Origin: Metarhizium brunneum
Taxonomy: Eukaryota > Ascomycota > Sordariomycetes > Hypocreales > Clavicipitaceae
Reading direction: 5' to 3'
DNA length: 64,000 nt
NCBI RefSeq assembly: GCF_013426205.1
Contig: NC_089422.1
Location: 5,456,001-5,520,000, forward strand
Shown: positions 37,256 to 48,486 of the stretch, piece by piece
Layout of the letters: each line of letters starts with the position of its first letter
How positions within the stretch are numbered: position 1 is the first letter of the stretch
Notes under the pieces: generated by a model
Database searches by the model: none
What the model saw: only the letters and a program-made list of their open reading frames with translations
What the model was told of the DNA's origin: nothing
Made by a program: the position numbers and the translations under genes

Positions 37256-38326
37256 ATGTCGCTGGTAAAACTGTCAGAATCCGCGCCCGTCAGGGGCCTG
37301 CAGTCGCTCAGCGCCGTAATTCAATCGCCCTATTTCTCCGGGCCTCTCCTCGCCGCGCTGCTCTATGCGCCCGACCACCTCAAGCAGCAGGTCCTGCAGC
37401 ACCTCCCGCCCAACTTCAACATTGACGTTGCCAAAAATGTGCTCCAGGTCCTGCTGGGCCTGGGAGTCCTGAAAACCATCAACCAGGGCCTCAGCTCCAT
37501 GGCCGCCAACAGCTGGCGCGTGACGGCGGCCAAGGGCTGGGACTGGCCCGGTGAAATCGCCGTCGTGACGGGCGGCTGTAGCGGAATCGGATATTGCATC
37601 GTCAAGCGTCTGGTAGCCCGTAGAGTCAAGGTCGCCATCCTAGATGTCCAAGACCCACCAAAGGACTTTGCCGCCGACCCTCTCGTTCGCTTCTACAAGT
37701 GTGATATCACGTCTCCCGACTCCGTGGCCAAGGCCGCCGACGCCATCCGGAAGGACCTGGGCCACCCGTCCATCCTGGTCAACAACGCCGGCATTACGAG
37801 GCCCCTGCCCATCCTCGAGATGCCCCAGGACTTTTTGCACAAGATCTTTGACGTCAACTGCCTGTCGCACTGGACCCTAGTGCAGCAGTTCCTCCCGCAC
37901 ATGATCAAAGTCAACAAGGGCCACATCATGACCGTGGCCAGCATGGCCTCCTTCATCGCCCTGCCCAGGGGTGCCGACTACTCGGCCACCAAGGCCGCTG
38001 CCCTGTCATTCCACGAGTCGCTGGCCATTGAGCTGAAGCACGTCTACAAGGCGGACAGCGTCCTGACCTCGGTTGCCCACCCCAACTTTGTACGGACGCC
38101 CCTGGTGCAGGACTTTGGCCACCATCTCGAGGAGGGCGGCATCCGCATGCTCACCCCCGACGGCGTCGCCAGCGTCATCACCGACCAGATCTTCAGGAAG
38201 CGAGGTGCTCAGCTCATTATCCCGGACAAGCAGTCTTCCCTTACCGGCATCCGCGGCTGGCCCACCTGGCTCAAGGTCATTCTGCTCGACCAGCTCGGCT
38301 CCAGCTCCAGCAAGGTCGGGTCTTGA
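37256..38326 (+). CDS. Short-chain dehydrogenase/reductase, membrane-associated (SDR16C-like)
   Basis: NAD(P)(H)-dependent oxidoreductase of the classical SDR type, 356 aa, single exon. The N-terminal ~90 residues contain hydrophobic stretches (FSGPLLAALLYAP; VAKNVLQVLLGLGVL) that would dock it on a membrane, as in retinol-dehydrogenase-like/lipid-droplet SDRs. The Rossmann motif is TGGCSGIG (105-112). The NNAG motif is at 176-179. The catalytic Ser is about 229 (TVASMASF), with Tyr242 and Lys246 in YSATKAA. The C-terminus after VRTPLVQDF is normal in length. ATG 37256 is chosen because the frame upstream is low-complexity and lies outside the family. Substrate unknown; lipid or sterol/retinoid-like carbonyls are the family precedent. 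Confidence 0.9.
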   Translation: MSLVKLSESAPVRGLQSLSAVIQSPYFSGPLLAALLYAPDHLKQQVLQHLPPNFNIDVAKNVLQVLLGLGVLKTINQGLSSMAANSWRVTAAKGWDWPGEIAVVTGGCSGIGYCIVKRLVARRVKVAILDVQDPPKDFAADPLVRFYKCDITSPDSVAKAADAIRKDLGHPSILVNNAGITRPLPILEMPQDFLHKIFDVNCLSHWTLVQQFLPHMIKVNKGHIMTVASMASFIALPRGADYSATKAAALSFHESLAIELKHVYKADSVLTSVAHPNFVRTPLVQDFGHHLEEGGIRMLTPDGVASVITDQIFRKRGAQLIIPDKQSSLTGIRGWPTWLKVILLDQLGSSSSKVGS

Positions 38327-40568
38327 AGGCAAATGAGACGCCCATTCGTCGCCTAGATGTCAATGGGGTGAGGGGAAGACGTGCGGCGGTGGATTTGTAT
38401 GTACTTTGAAATTACCTAGTTGGAATTTGGGATACCTGATACCCAGGATGGAACTGATGGACGACGAGTGATTGGTGCAACGGAGAAGCACATGGCACAA
38501 GACTAGTAGGCTAGTTTCGAAATAGATTTCTCTCAGCGTTGTCAATGACACCAGTTCCGGCATGTGAAGCGGGCTCATGCATTTCTGTAGCCAATACCGT
38601 TCGAGCTTCGTCCGAAACAGGCAATTACCCAGACATGTCTAGTCCGTTCAAGACGAACAGTTCCTCCGATGCGCCGTCCGTTTATCGTATTGATATGTCA
38701 ATTCTAGTATTGCCTGTCGCTGCCGGGCCTTTCTGGCATGGTGTGACAGAATTATGCAAGAGTTTTGTGACCGGAACTCGGAACGGCCAAGAAGAAATTT
38801 TCATTGTCTCCTGCTAGGCTTGAATGTGACGGCGATATGTCCAGGGAGTGGTCTGGGCTCTGGATAGCATCGATAATGGCAGAGCCATGCGAGAGTAAAC
38901 GCACTAACTTGTCGGCACGCTTGGAAACTTGCGCACGTCTCTGCGACAGGTATGGTCAAATACGCAAGTCTGTAGGCGCTAAAAGTCCAATATTCTACTT
39001 GGCCACTGAGGAAAGGCGGAAACCGTTGCGCCGAGTGCACATTCAGCTCATCGATGGCCCATGACGTGTGGTGAAATGGTTCCTCGGAGGTGCCCAGGCG
39101 TCGCAGTCTGTAAAGCGGCCACTATGTCACTGCTATTTTGCCATCAGCCTTTGCTCGACTCGGTTTGCTCTGTTCCTGATCATGGGGCCAGCTACATACA
39201 GTAGCAGCACAGGCAAAATGGGGATATCCCATCTGCCTGCAGCGTCAAGAGAAACGGACTATAAAGAAAGGATAGCTGTCATATCGATTTTCGGTGTAAT
39301 GCCGCGTGAAAATGGCCCCCCCAAAATTCATTCTCGTTCCTCGCTCACCTCTAAGCTTTTGTTTTCCTTTCCCCAGCGAAGCTCTGCCAGAACCTCACAA
39401 TGTGTAGCTGCGTAATCGGTAACTGATTCCCGTCACGGGATGCAGGCTTGTAGAGAACTCGGGCCATCGAAACAGATGAAGTAACATATGGGCATGGCCT
39501 CGGGGAAATATTTCCGTTTCCCAGCCGTTGGAACGCACAGCCAACGGTAGGGAGTGCTCTGCCGAGAGGTTTACACCGACGATGAAAGAAGGGAGGTATT
39601 TTATAGTCTGTGCTCTTGTAAAGAAGGTGAGATGACCTTGTTTACTCGTATTCGAGGAGGGGGTTAGGCGGTTCCTCGATCAGGCATGAGGGGCATCACG
39701 AGCATGAAGGCAAGATGCATAGACATGTAGGAAGACTGGATGGTAAAGTGGTAGCCTGAATTGAGGCTAGCACCAATGAATGGGTCGATATCTTGCTTGA
39801 ATCTCGGCAGCTGCACGCCAAGTGGCATGTTCTAACTGCCAAGTGTCGACGGTGCACGTGGTTAGTGCCAGAAAAGTACCAGAGAACATTAAAGGGACCG
39901 AGGGCTCATGCCAGGCTTAATCAGTGTTAGTTCAGGGCAACATTAGACAAGAACACATCCATCATTTCAAATTTTAAAGTTGACTTTATTTCGTACATGC
40001 TTACAGTATGTATTTGACATCTCCAGCAACCTCATCGCATGTTACAACTTGCCTTTCTTTCCCTCTTCCTTCAGCACAACTCTTTGTTCAATTCTTTGCG
40101 GGTTAGAAAAGTATGAAAAATTATGTGGGAGGCTCTATTTGTTTTAGAATGCCTTTTATGCGTCCTATGCGCCGTTTCTGTGCCTCTTCACTTGGTCGAG
40201 AATCACATCTTGTGATAAGGGCTCGGAACAAGTTCGTATTCAGCTAATACTTCGTTTTAATACCAAAGGTCCTTGGTTTTCCTCAAGGCCTTGAAGTTAA
40301 AGACGTCTTTAAATACAACCAGTCGGTGAGGGCCTTCTGCCCTAATCCCGTGACCGTGGCCCTTGTGTAACCAGCCATTTCCGTGTAACAAGCATGTATT
40401 GCAGCAGAGCTAATGAGAGAGAGACTTTTCTGTTTGTCAAGGAGGAAAAAGGTAGCGAAAGTGTGCAGGCGTAGCAGTAATGTCATAGTGCCTCACACGT
40501 GACTGTAGGTCCCAACATTTTCTACCGCCATTTGATGTGTTGATGGTAAGGTACGGAAGGTGAATCCC
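38327..40568. other. Intergenic, no gene supported
   Basis: 2.2 kb. The stretch 39960-40300 is AT-rich. A 67-residue minus-strand frame (40283-40486) starts with a hydrophobic run but has no other support. Confidence 0.55.
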
Positions 40569-41282
40569 TTATGTTGGGTTAGGGACGTGGCCACCTAGGA
40601 TGTTATATAATCCTTTTCCACTTTCGATGGCGTTTCTTACTTTTTTTACCGAACTGTTGACGGCCAAGTGCTTGATCAGTTCTGGGTCTGACAATTGACC
40701 ACTCTCTGAGCGGTATGGTAGAGTGCTCATGTACCACTGGATGAGGGCGACCCGTTTAAGGAAGATCTTAACGCCGTTAATCTCCTCGACTTTTAACAAG
40801 GCCTCTAGATGGGCGCGCATTTGCACACGTGATGTGCCTGTCATGGATGGCAGCCGAAGGAGCCTATTGTAGTTGATGCCCCCGGCCGTGTATTTGACTG
40901 CCGCGGCGATCCTCGCCATTTGTACCAGTCCCCAAGGACCGCGTAAGTATGCTACTATGTTGACTTGATTTGTTGACAGCTTAGCAATAAGTTGTTCGTC
41001 AAGAATAGGCGCTAAGTGACAAAGCAGGTCGTTGATAAGCTTCATGTTGCCCAAGTACTTGGTGTTGTTGAGTGAGGGACTGTGGTTGGGATTGGTGTGG
41101 CAAACGTCCTGGTTAGTAGAAGTTATAAAGGTTAACTTCTTGAGCCCGTCGGTGGCAACACTTAGATCTCCTTTGAGGCCGGTTTTGTATCCATTGCGTA
41201 TTGCGCGGTGCCGATAGTGTGAACAGTGACCGGTAGTATCCTGCTATTTTGGAGGTGTCTGACTGAGGAGAAAGGCAGACAT
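40569..41282 (-). pseudogene. Unrecognised reading frame with an in-frame stop at codon 13
   Basis: I do not recognise this protein. From ATG 41282 the frame reads MSAFLLSQTPPK, then TAG (41246-41244), then stays open for 224 codons to 40569. The open part is protein-like: LKKLTFITSTNQDVCHTNPN, KLINDLLCHLAPILDEQLIAKL, VAYLRGPWGLVQMARIAAAVKYTAGG, LLRLPSMTGTSRVQMRAHLEALLKVEEINGVKIFLKRVAL, and it is mainly helical. No ATG occurs between the stop and the Met at 41045, although that stretch of 66 codons is clean, which suggests coding once ran through. Possibilities are a nonsense mutation of a real gene, a 157-residue protein starting at 41045, or an unrecognised intron. The only GT-AG pair around the stop would be 20 bp, too short. 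TATAAAT lies at 41313-41307, unusually close to ATG 41282. Confidence 0.5.
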
Positions 41283-41306
41283 GGTTTGTACGGGGATTGA
41301 GCGGGC

Positions 41307-41313
41307 ATTTATA
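41307..41313 (-). promoter_or_regulatory. Possible TATA box
   Basis: TATAAAT on the minus strand, 25 bp before ATG 41282. If used, transcription would start at or after that ATG, favouring a later start codon for the 40569-41282 frame. Confidence 0.3.
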
Positions 41314-42510
41314 CTTGAAATTTGTATCAATCTTCTCCCCACGGCCAACAGGTAGATTTGGCCCTGCCGGTCATGCACGGTTTGCTCACACTCCACTTTA
41401 CTACCAGTTTAGAATTGTGTTGTTTGCATTCAAGTGATACCCTTGGACCCGTCACATGGCAAAGTGTGGTCTGACTCACTTCTTGGTATTCCCAGGATTA
41501 TTTGGCAGTTCTCGTGCCCGTTTGCGAGGGCTGGAGCCAAGATGCCGTAACTCCTGAACGGGACATATATCTAGTCGCGGTCCATGACTTCAGGACGTCT
41601 TCACGGATATGTACTGGCACATGAGCCGCTCAAAGGGAGACATAGAAAGCTCAGGCCCCCGACGGGACATGGGAGTATGATGGTGTTGCCGATGGCGCTG
41701 TTGGCCCTGGTTTCACAGCAAACGGCGACAGCAACCTCTTGGCCAAGACCAGCGTTTGACCCGGCAGGAATCAATGCAACTTACTATGCATGATGCGCTA
41801 CCTATGTGACTACCTTAATGGCGAAAACGAGACATCTTGATAATGGTGAATATGTAGCCCACGATGAGCTCGTGCTGGGCCGTAGGGTATTTCGATGACA
41901 ATAAACAGAAATAGCCTGGCCTCGAGATGACCATGGGAGTGAATGAATCAAAAGAAGGTTGCGATTTAAACTGTAATAAGGCCTGCTCAAGATTTGCGAC
42001 GAAATATGTGAGCCACAAGACGCCACCATGTCAGAGAGTCTGGTAGGTAGACGATGAACCAGGACGTGGAGCAGGCAGTAGCACAATCAACAAACATGAT
42101 GGTCTTGCCTACATATGTATGTACATCTCTTCTCTTCCCGTCGTTTTCATCCTTTCATGTCCTGTCTCACCCAATAATGCATCTACATCGCCGACTTCCG
42201 CGCTGCCGAAACAAACATGAAGGCGCCGCAAACTGCGTGGCGTCTTGCGAGTTCCGCAAACGATCACATACCAAGCCTACCCAGTCTCAACTGCCACAAG
42301 ACAAGACCGGACCAATGCAAACCGGCATCGATTTCTAGAAATACCCAACATGGCAACATGCTCATGCCACCACAAAGCCACAACGCAGCCCTACCCGTGA
42401 TTCCCGCCGCCCCAACCGGAGATCCCGATACGCCGATGGCCCGTCCGCAACCCGGCAATCCATCTCCCTCATGACTGACATGGCCATCGGAAATAATGAA
42501 TTGACCACAA

Positions 42511-42537
42511 ACTAGTCGCACTAGTCGCACTAGTCGC
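42511..42537. repeat. Tandem repeat, three copies of ACTAGTCGC
   Basis: Three perfect head-to-tail copies of a 9-bp unit, about 310 bp before the MAPEG start. Confidence 0.85.
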
Positions 42538-42848
42538 AAGCACACCCCCAATAAGCCATACTCACGCATGTGAAAGTCATCCAAAGGCCTCAACCACGAC
42601 AATTCCGTCACACATCCCCCTGGGCAATTTCATCCCAGCACCGGCTCGGCATCCGTCCGGGCAACAGCACAGCCGAAAACCAGGCATTTCGCCAAACCGC
42701 AGTCCGCAGATCCAACTAGCAGGAACAAAAGCATATCCCATCTTCTGCCAGGTAGCAGGGTCCTCCACCCTCGTCAACGGCCGCAATAAATATCCACGAC
42801 ACCCACACAATCCTCAACCCTCATCCCAACAACGACACAGATTCCAAA

Positions 42849-43431
42849 ATGACAGCCCTCCTCCCCCTCGACCTCTCCAAAAACCTCTCCCTCTTCACGG
42901 TTCTATCTTCCCTCGCCCCCGTAACCAATCAACCCCCAAGCTAACAGGCCCCAGGTCCCCGCGGCATTCGGCCTCGCCCTCATCCCGCACCTCTACGCCG
43001 TAGGCTCAGCCGGCTTCACCATCTACGACAACTCCTACCCACGCGCCTACCGCGACACCCTGATAAAAGACACGTCCATTGACAAAGTCGTACGTTACGT
43101 CGCTGGCAAACCCCCCCAAGCAAAACCCACCGACTAACCAGCAGCCCGCCAGCGCAAGCAGCGCATCCTCCGCGCAGAGGCGTGCTCCCTCAACGGCCTC
43201 GAGACCATTGGCCTGTACGCCGCGTCCGTCATTGTCGGCAACTACGCCCAGCTCGGTACATCTACCCTCAACAGCCTGTCCATCGGGTATCTCGTGTCCC
43301 GGTGTGCCTACACCCTTTCCTACGTCTTCATCCGGAACCGGAGACTGTCCTGGCTCAGGACGGCCATCTGGCAGGTTACCGCTGCGTACATTGTCATGTT
43401 TTGGGTCAAGGCGGGATATAAGCTGCTATAG
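42849..43431 (+). CDS. MAPEG-family membrane protein
   Basis: MAPEG proteins are small four-helix membrane proteins, including microsomal glutathione S-transferases and leukotriene synthases. Proposed exons: 42849-42899, 42955-43089, 43153-43431; 154 aa. Intron 2 has donor GTACGT, branch CTAAC and acceptor CCAG. For intron 1, GTTCTA at 42900 gives a 55-bp intron and the family-like junction LSLFT-VPAAFGLALIPHLYAV. The better-looking GTAACC donor at 42921 would give a 34-bp intron, which is very short. The MAPEG signature is clear: RILRAEACSLNGLETIGLYAA, then NSLSIGYLVSRCAYTLSYV. The C-terminus ends with helix 4, VTAAYIVMFWVKAGYKLL. Fragmented among several short frames, so easily missed by ORF finders. 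Confidence 0.82.
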
Positions 43432-43791
43432 GGGCCTGCCATGGCCAAAAAAAAATAATACAAAATAAATAAATAAATAATAAAAAAAGACGTGGACGCC
43501 TTCCCAGGACTACAATTACCAATGGCGCGGGTGTCCATGTGCAGCCAGTCAAATGGAACAATACAGACAAAAACACTTGACGCAGCCTTGCTAGTACAAA
43601 AGTAACATTTAGTTCCATGTATTGCTTCTCATTCGCTAGATGAGGATTTAACAAAGATATAATCATATTGAATCGTCGTCTCATCCCTGGTTCTGCAGCC
43701 CTTCAGAGATCCCAAGTCCACCCCTGAAACTATGTACTTGCATTGTTTTATACTGATTTATATATTTCCTTGTTTCGGTTTTTTCCTTTCT
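43432..43791. other. Convergent 3' flanks
   Basis: 360 bp between the MAPEG and beta-glucosidase stops. An A/T tract with (AATA)n occupies about 43449-43490; no gene. Confidence 0.6.
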
Positions 43792-46576
43792 CTAGCTGAG
43801 GTCGGCGCTCAGAGGAAGGTGGCGTGAGCTGCTGCCGACAAACACCTTCTTGGGAGCCTTGGTGATGACCCAGTTCTGAGACGCAGTGTCCCAGTTGCTA
43901 ATCTCACGGCGGGTGATTTCGTGGCGGAATGTAACACTTTGTCCAGGAGCAATGCCCTCAATGCGGTTGAAGCCGCGGAGAACGCGGACGGGCTCGTTCT
44001 TGCCACCAAGGCTGATGTATAACTGGGGGATTTCGTCGCTCACGCGCTTGCCAGTGTTGGTGATTGTGGCAGAGACGGTGTACACGACATCCCATAGCTG
44101 GCGATTGCCACCGGGTTCGCCAGAAGACGCAAGCCTAGGCTGCGGCGAACCATCCGTAGCACCGGGAGGTAAGAATTGCTCCGCAGTCTGGCCGTAGTGA
44201 GGGTCACCAGAGGCTTCCTTGCCAGAAGCCGTCGTGTTGAGCCACGGATAGATAAACTGATAAACATAGCGAATAGAAGGAGGGAAGGCGTAATCCTTTA
44301 GGTTCGTGCTGAAATTGCCAAAAGTAGGGGCAGCTATCGTTTTGCCATTGGGCGGGGACATGGGGCGGACATCACGCTTCTCAACCTTGAGGTTCGAGTA
44401 CTCAAAAGTGGACCATGATAGACCGTAGCCGAATTCATATATAGGAGCGCCGGTGCTGTTCTTGCCGGGCGCCACCTTGTCAAAGTGGCGGTAGTCAATG
44501 AAAGAGCCCTCAGTAAAGTCTTGCTGAGGGGCATCGTTGCCATTATTGGGCTTGTAGAGAACGTCAGTGCCATAGCTTTCACGAGTAGGACCCCAGGTGA
44601 AAGGAGAGCGTCCAGGGCTGGTCTTTCCGTAAAGAATGTCAGTGATGGAGTTGCCAGACTCCTGTCCTGGGAGACCGGCCCAGACAATGGCAGAAATGTT
44701 GGGGTTCTGGTACCAGTCCGTGACGAGGACAGGGCCAACACTATGAATGACAACAATAGTGTTGTGGCAAATAGATGAGACGTTCTTGATCAGATCGTCG
44801 CCGTTCTTCCAGAGTGTGAGGTTCTTGCGATCACCGGCGTTGCCGTCAACCTCAATATAGCCCTCGCCGCTGTCGGCGTTGACAAAAACGACTGCAGTGA
44901 CATTGGGTTGAGCAACAACCCTCTGAGTAGCCGCCCATTGGTAGTTGCTAAGGACGCTCTCATATCGGGAGCCATCCTGGATAGCCTGGCGCTGGAGGGC
45001 ACTGTCGGGGGTAATGAGGTAAGGGAATTGCGAAGTACCGGAACCCCAGAGCATGGCCAAAGTGCCATCGTCACATCCGCGATCATCACAGCCGTTGGGG
45101 CCTCTGGAGTTTTGGCCAGCATCCTCACCAACGACGGCAAGGAACTTGGGCTTATTTAGCGGCAATGACCCAGTGTTCTTGAGAATGACAGTTCCCTTGG
45201 CGGCGGACTCGCGAATGTGGGCAGCGTGGTTCCCACGGACATCTACTTGGAAGTTGACCTGTTCCCAGTTCTCCTTGGCAGCAGCCTGGCGGTAGCCGAA
45301 CGTGTCGCGGGTCCATGAGCTGAAGCTGGTAGGGACCTGCTTGCCGGGCTTCATACCCACCTTGAAGAAAGAAGCCATGATTCGCATGGCCATGTCGTCG
45401 ATACGATAGGCGGGGACGGTGCCATTGATGACGGCAAGGGTCAAGTTTCCGCCCCAGAAACTATAGCCAGTGTTGAACTCGGTATCACCAGGCATGCTCA
45501 TGTCGAGGCCAGCAACTGCAGTGGCGGCACCCCCATGCTGGGCCTGCCAGTCACTCATTACAAATCCCTGGAAGCCCATTTCGTCCTTGAGAATTCCATT
45601 GAGGAGCTTTGAGTTCTGGCACGCGTAGGAGTTGTTGATCTGGTTATAGGAGCACATGATGGAACCAACTCCAGCCCTGATGGCATCGGCAAATGGCCAA
45701 GCGTAATCTTCGTGTAGAGTCTTGTCGTCGACATTGGAAGAAAGACTCTCGGAAATGTTGAATCCTCGTGGAACAGACTCGCCAGCTTGTCGAAAATGTT
45801 CTGCGAAATCGTTAGCTCAAGCCAACCCCCATCACTTCCCTGGCAAGTCAAGCCGTGTAGGTTATTTACCTTGCTCATTGGCGATGAAATGCTTGGCGCA
45901 AGCAATGACGCCCGACTCCTGAATACCAATAACAGTATTGGCAAGTCCCTTGCCCTGAAGGTAGGGATCAGAACCGAATCCCTCAGCGTTACGGCCACCA
46001 GTAGGGGCCCGGCCAAGAGGGCCACTGGCAGGACCAAGAGCGATATCAATACCCTTGTCCCTAGACTCAGCACCCAATGCCTTTCCACGGTCTCTCCAAA
46101 GATGCTCCGACCATGTCGCACCAGCAGTAATCCCAGCAGGGAAAGCGCTATTGTAGTCGGAAAGACGAATACCTAATGGGCCGTCCTGCAGACACAGAGC
46201 CCGGAGGCCCAACCGCGGAACAGCTCCACTATTACCAACGCAGTTGTCGCTCATCCATCTATGAGACATGTAAGTACAAAGTGGTGTTTGTCGTGGGCTT
46301 CGATACTCACCCGGTACCAGTCGTCAAATTGACCTTCTCAGCCAGAGTCATGCGCGATACAAAGTCCCTGGCCTGTTTGTAGGCGTCTTCCCAGCCTGGA
46401 GCCTGTGGGTTCATCCATGGCGACGGATAGTGGGGAGGGGAGGTGGCAAGTTCGGCTCGGGCATCAAGCTGCAACAGGATCTGAGTGTCAGCGAAGTCAT
46501 AAAAATCGTCAAAACCTATAGCAATGGAGCTGGGCAGAGCGACTAGAGCTCCCACAACGACAAGAGCCCGCGTCAT
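43792..46576 (-). CDS. Secreted GH3 beta-glucosidase
   Basis: Hydrolyses cellobiose and short beta-glucosides outside the cell, releasing glucose. Exons: 46576-46311, 46258-45870, 45800-43792; 887 aa from ATG 46576. Introns have donors GTGAGT and GTAAAT; joins restore TGTG-WMSDNC and [30 protein letters not shown] is a plausible signal peptide. The GH3 N-terminal barrel includes [41 protein letters not shown], and GFVMSDW with the nucleophile Asp at about 302. The alpha/beta sandwich follows ([38 protein letters not shown]), then a fibronectin-III-like C-terminus ([26 protein letters not shown]). Several N-glycosylation sites (NLT, NVT, NNS). An alternative first exon at 47003-46920 could supply a different N-terminus. 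Confidence 0.93.
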
Positions 46577-46919
46577 GTTGAATGGCGCTCCGTCGTTGAG
46601 GCGCGAAGGCTGTGTTTTGTCGATCCAAGGTAGGTTTCCCCACCCCACAGGGCGCAACCCACACTACACAAGGAATGCATGGAGAAGAACAACCAGGCAC
46701 CGGTCTGCCATGGCTTGCTCGTGTTCAGGCTGAAAGTGGGGATCTTGAATCTGCCGGGTGGTTGGATTGGGGTAAATCTGGGCGGATCGGTCCATCGGAT
46801 GCGCCAAGAGGCATGCTGAAGGTTGCCGGGCAGAGGTAGAGAAGCAAGGAGAAGAGGAGAAGACAGATTCCGGCCACAACTGACCATGGCCGTGTGCTCC
46901 AAACGAACGGCAGGCTTAC

Positions 46920-47003
46920 CTTGTGGAAGTGTCCCGGTGTTGACAGGCCAGCATCTACCACAGCAGTGAGTAGAGCCGCTGCAAAGATGGACAATGACTT
47001 CAT
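46920..47003 (-). CDS. Possible alternative first exon of the beta-glucosidase gene
   Basis: MKSLSIFAAALLTAVVDAG... is a clean 28-codon signal-peptide-like start that ends at a strong donor, CACAAG|GTAAGC (46919). In-frame joining needs a phase-0 acceptor; ACACAG just before CCTTCGCGC (about 46613) fits and would yield a protein with two hydrophobic starts. The nearest acceptor before the conserved GFDDFYDF (TATAG) is out of phase. It may be an alternative start or a non-coding upstream exon. Confidence 0.4.
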
Positions 47004-47544
47004 GATGTCGTCGCGATGTTTGAACTAGCGCAGGTCTTGTTCGTTTCTGACCCGTATTCTCGTCCAGAAGACGACGAGGAACAGAGTCGCGAACTTGAGT
47101 TGACGACGACGACTGGCTCGAAAAAAAAACATCTGTCCAGGAGGGTGGGCAACATGGGCTTCATATAAGATTTGCGCCAGAGGTCTCAGTTCGCCCCGGC
47201 ACGACAACCGTCAAGGTGAAGGACAAGAGGACCGGGGGCATGAGCGGTCATGTGGATTTGGATTGTCGTCATGGTGCCAATGTTGGGTGTGAACGGGCCA
47301 CGCGAGCCTTGGGCGAGACGGTCAAGTTACTTTCTTTTGCTGGTAGGTGGAGCATGTTTGCGTTTGTCGTTCTTTCTTTTCACGGCCCGCGATGCAATGC
47401 GGAATCCGGGTCGAGGAAGCATGGCAAGGCATGTCGTGATGGAGCCCCGTGCATGAATTCCAGGCTACGCGCACCGGCGTACTGCACTCGTGCCCTCGTA
47501 CAACACACTCGATGCTAATACCAAGACTAATATTAATCCATCAA

Positions 47545-47554
47545 TACGGAGTAC
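47545..47554. repeat. TACGGAGTAC palindrome
   Basis: One arm is cut by one base; followed by CGGATGGAGTA, a degenerate second copy. Confidence 0.6.
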
Positions 47555-47669
47555 GGATGGAGTATGTACGCCAGACACTTCCATGTAAAGTACTGACTGA
47601 CCCAAGTTTCCCTTTGGACTTGGCGAGGTGGAGCGTTTGCTGTGGTGTGGTTTGCTCCAGTTTACATGC

Positions 47670-47684
47670 ATGTACGGGGTACAT
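47670..47684. repeat. ATGTAC-GGG-GTACAT variant palindrome
   Basis: Perfect six-base arms with GGG instead of GGA in the centre. Confidence 0.6.
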
Positions 47685-48476
47685 CCTCGGTTCTCCGTGC
47701 ATAGCAGCAATTAATGCATGTCTTAGGAACCGGATTGAAGTCTGGTCGGTTAGTTTGACGTGCAGGGGAACCACTTCCACTATCGCAGGCCACCTCAAGC
47801 CTCCTAGTGTACTCCGCACAGCCCCGTGCCAAACAGAGGTCTGCGTACAATCGTGTCCCATTATTCATTCTTGGAAGAAATACTCGGCCGTTGGGAAGAC
47901 GCAGGCCTTGGCTCGACACGAGCATTTGACTTTGGACGAGACATGGACCCTCACGGACGTGTGGGGCAGAGAGGGCGCCCTGCAGTCTAGAGGTATCAGA
48001 CATAGCTCTTGTTCCCGAGCCTTCATGTTTGAATGTTGGAACATTGAAGGTTCATAGAAACAGGATTAGCGGGGGGTTGGCGTCGCCCACCGCGTGCTTG
48101 GCTCTGCTAGCCTCACCCGGCATCATTCAATGTCGCCAGTTGAGAGCCAGGCTTTCTATGTGAATGCCGCCATCAAGCCACCGCCGTGGACGGCCCGGTG
48201 GCGTTCGGCTGGCTGTGACAATTGTGCGCCTCAGCCACCGAGGTACTTGTGCGCAATCTAAATAAAGTTGTGCAGCTGATGAACAGCTAGCTGACAGTTG
48301 TTAACAATGGCATTGAGAGCTCATGCCAAGCCTTGCATACATTGTAAGTCGGACAATGGCTTTTCTACTGCATCCTGCTCAGACATCAACGGCCAATCCA
48401 ATCTCCGCGCTTTATCAACCACCAGACCACAAAGCACCCAGTTCATCTATTATTGTCTGCTCTGTAGGCCAACAGC

Positions 48477-48486
48477 TACTCCGTAC
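48477..48486. repeat. TACTCCGTAC palindrome
   Basis: Core copy followed by ATGGCCAT, itself a palindrome. Confidence 0.6.

Larger units (their letters stand above)
41283..42848. other. Intergenic, no gene supported
   Basis: 1.57 kb. The last ~300 bp are the promoter and leader of the MAPEG gene. It holds a ninefold tandem repeat at 42511. Confidence 0.55.
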
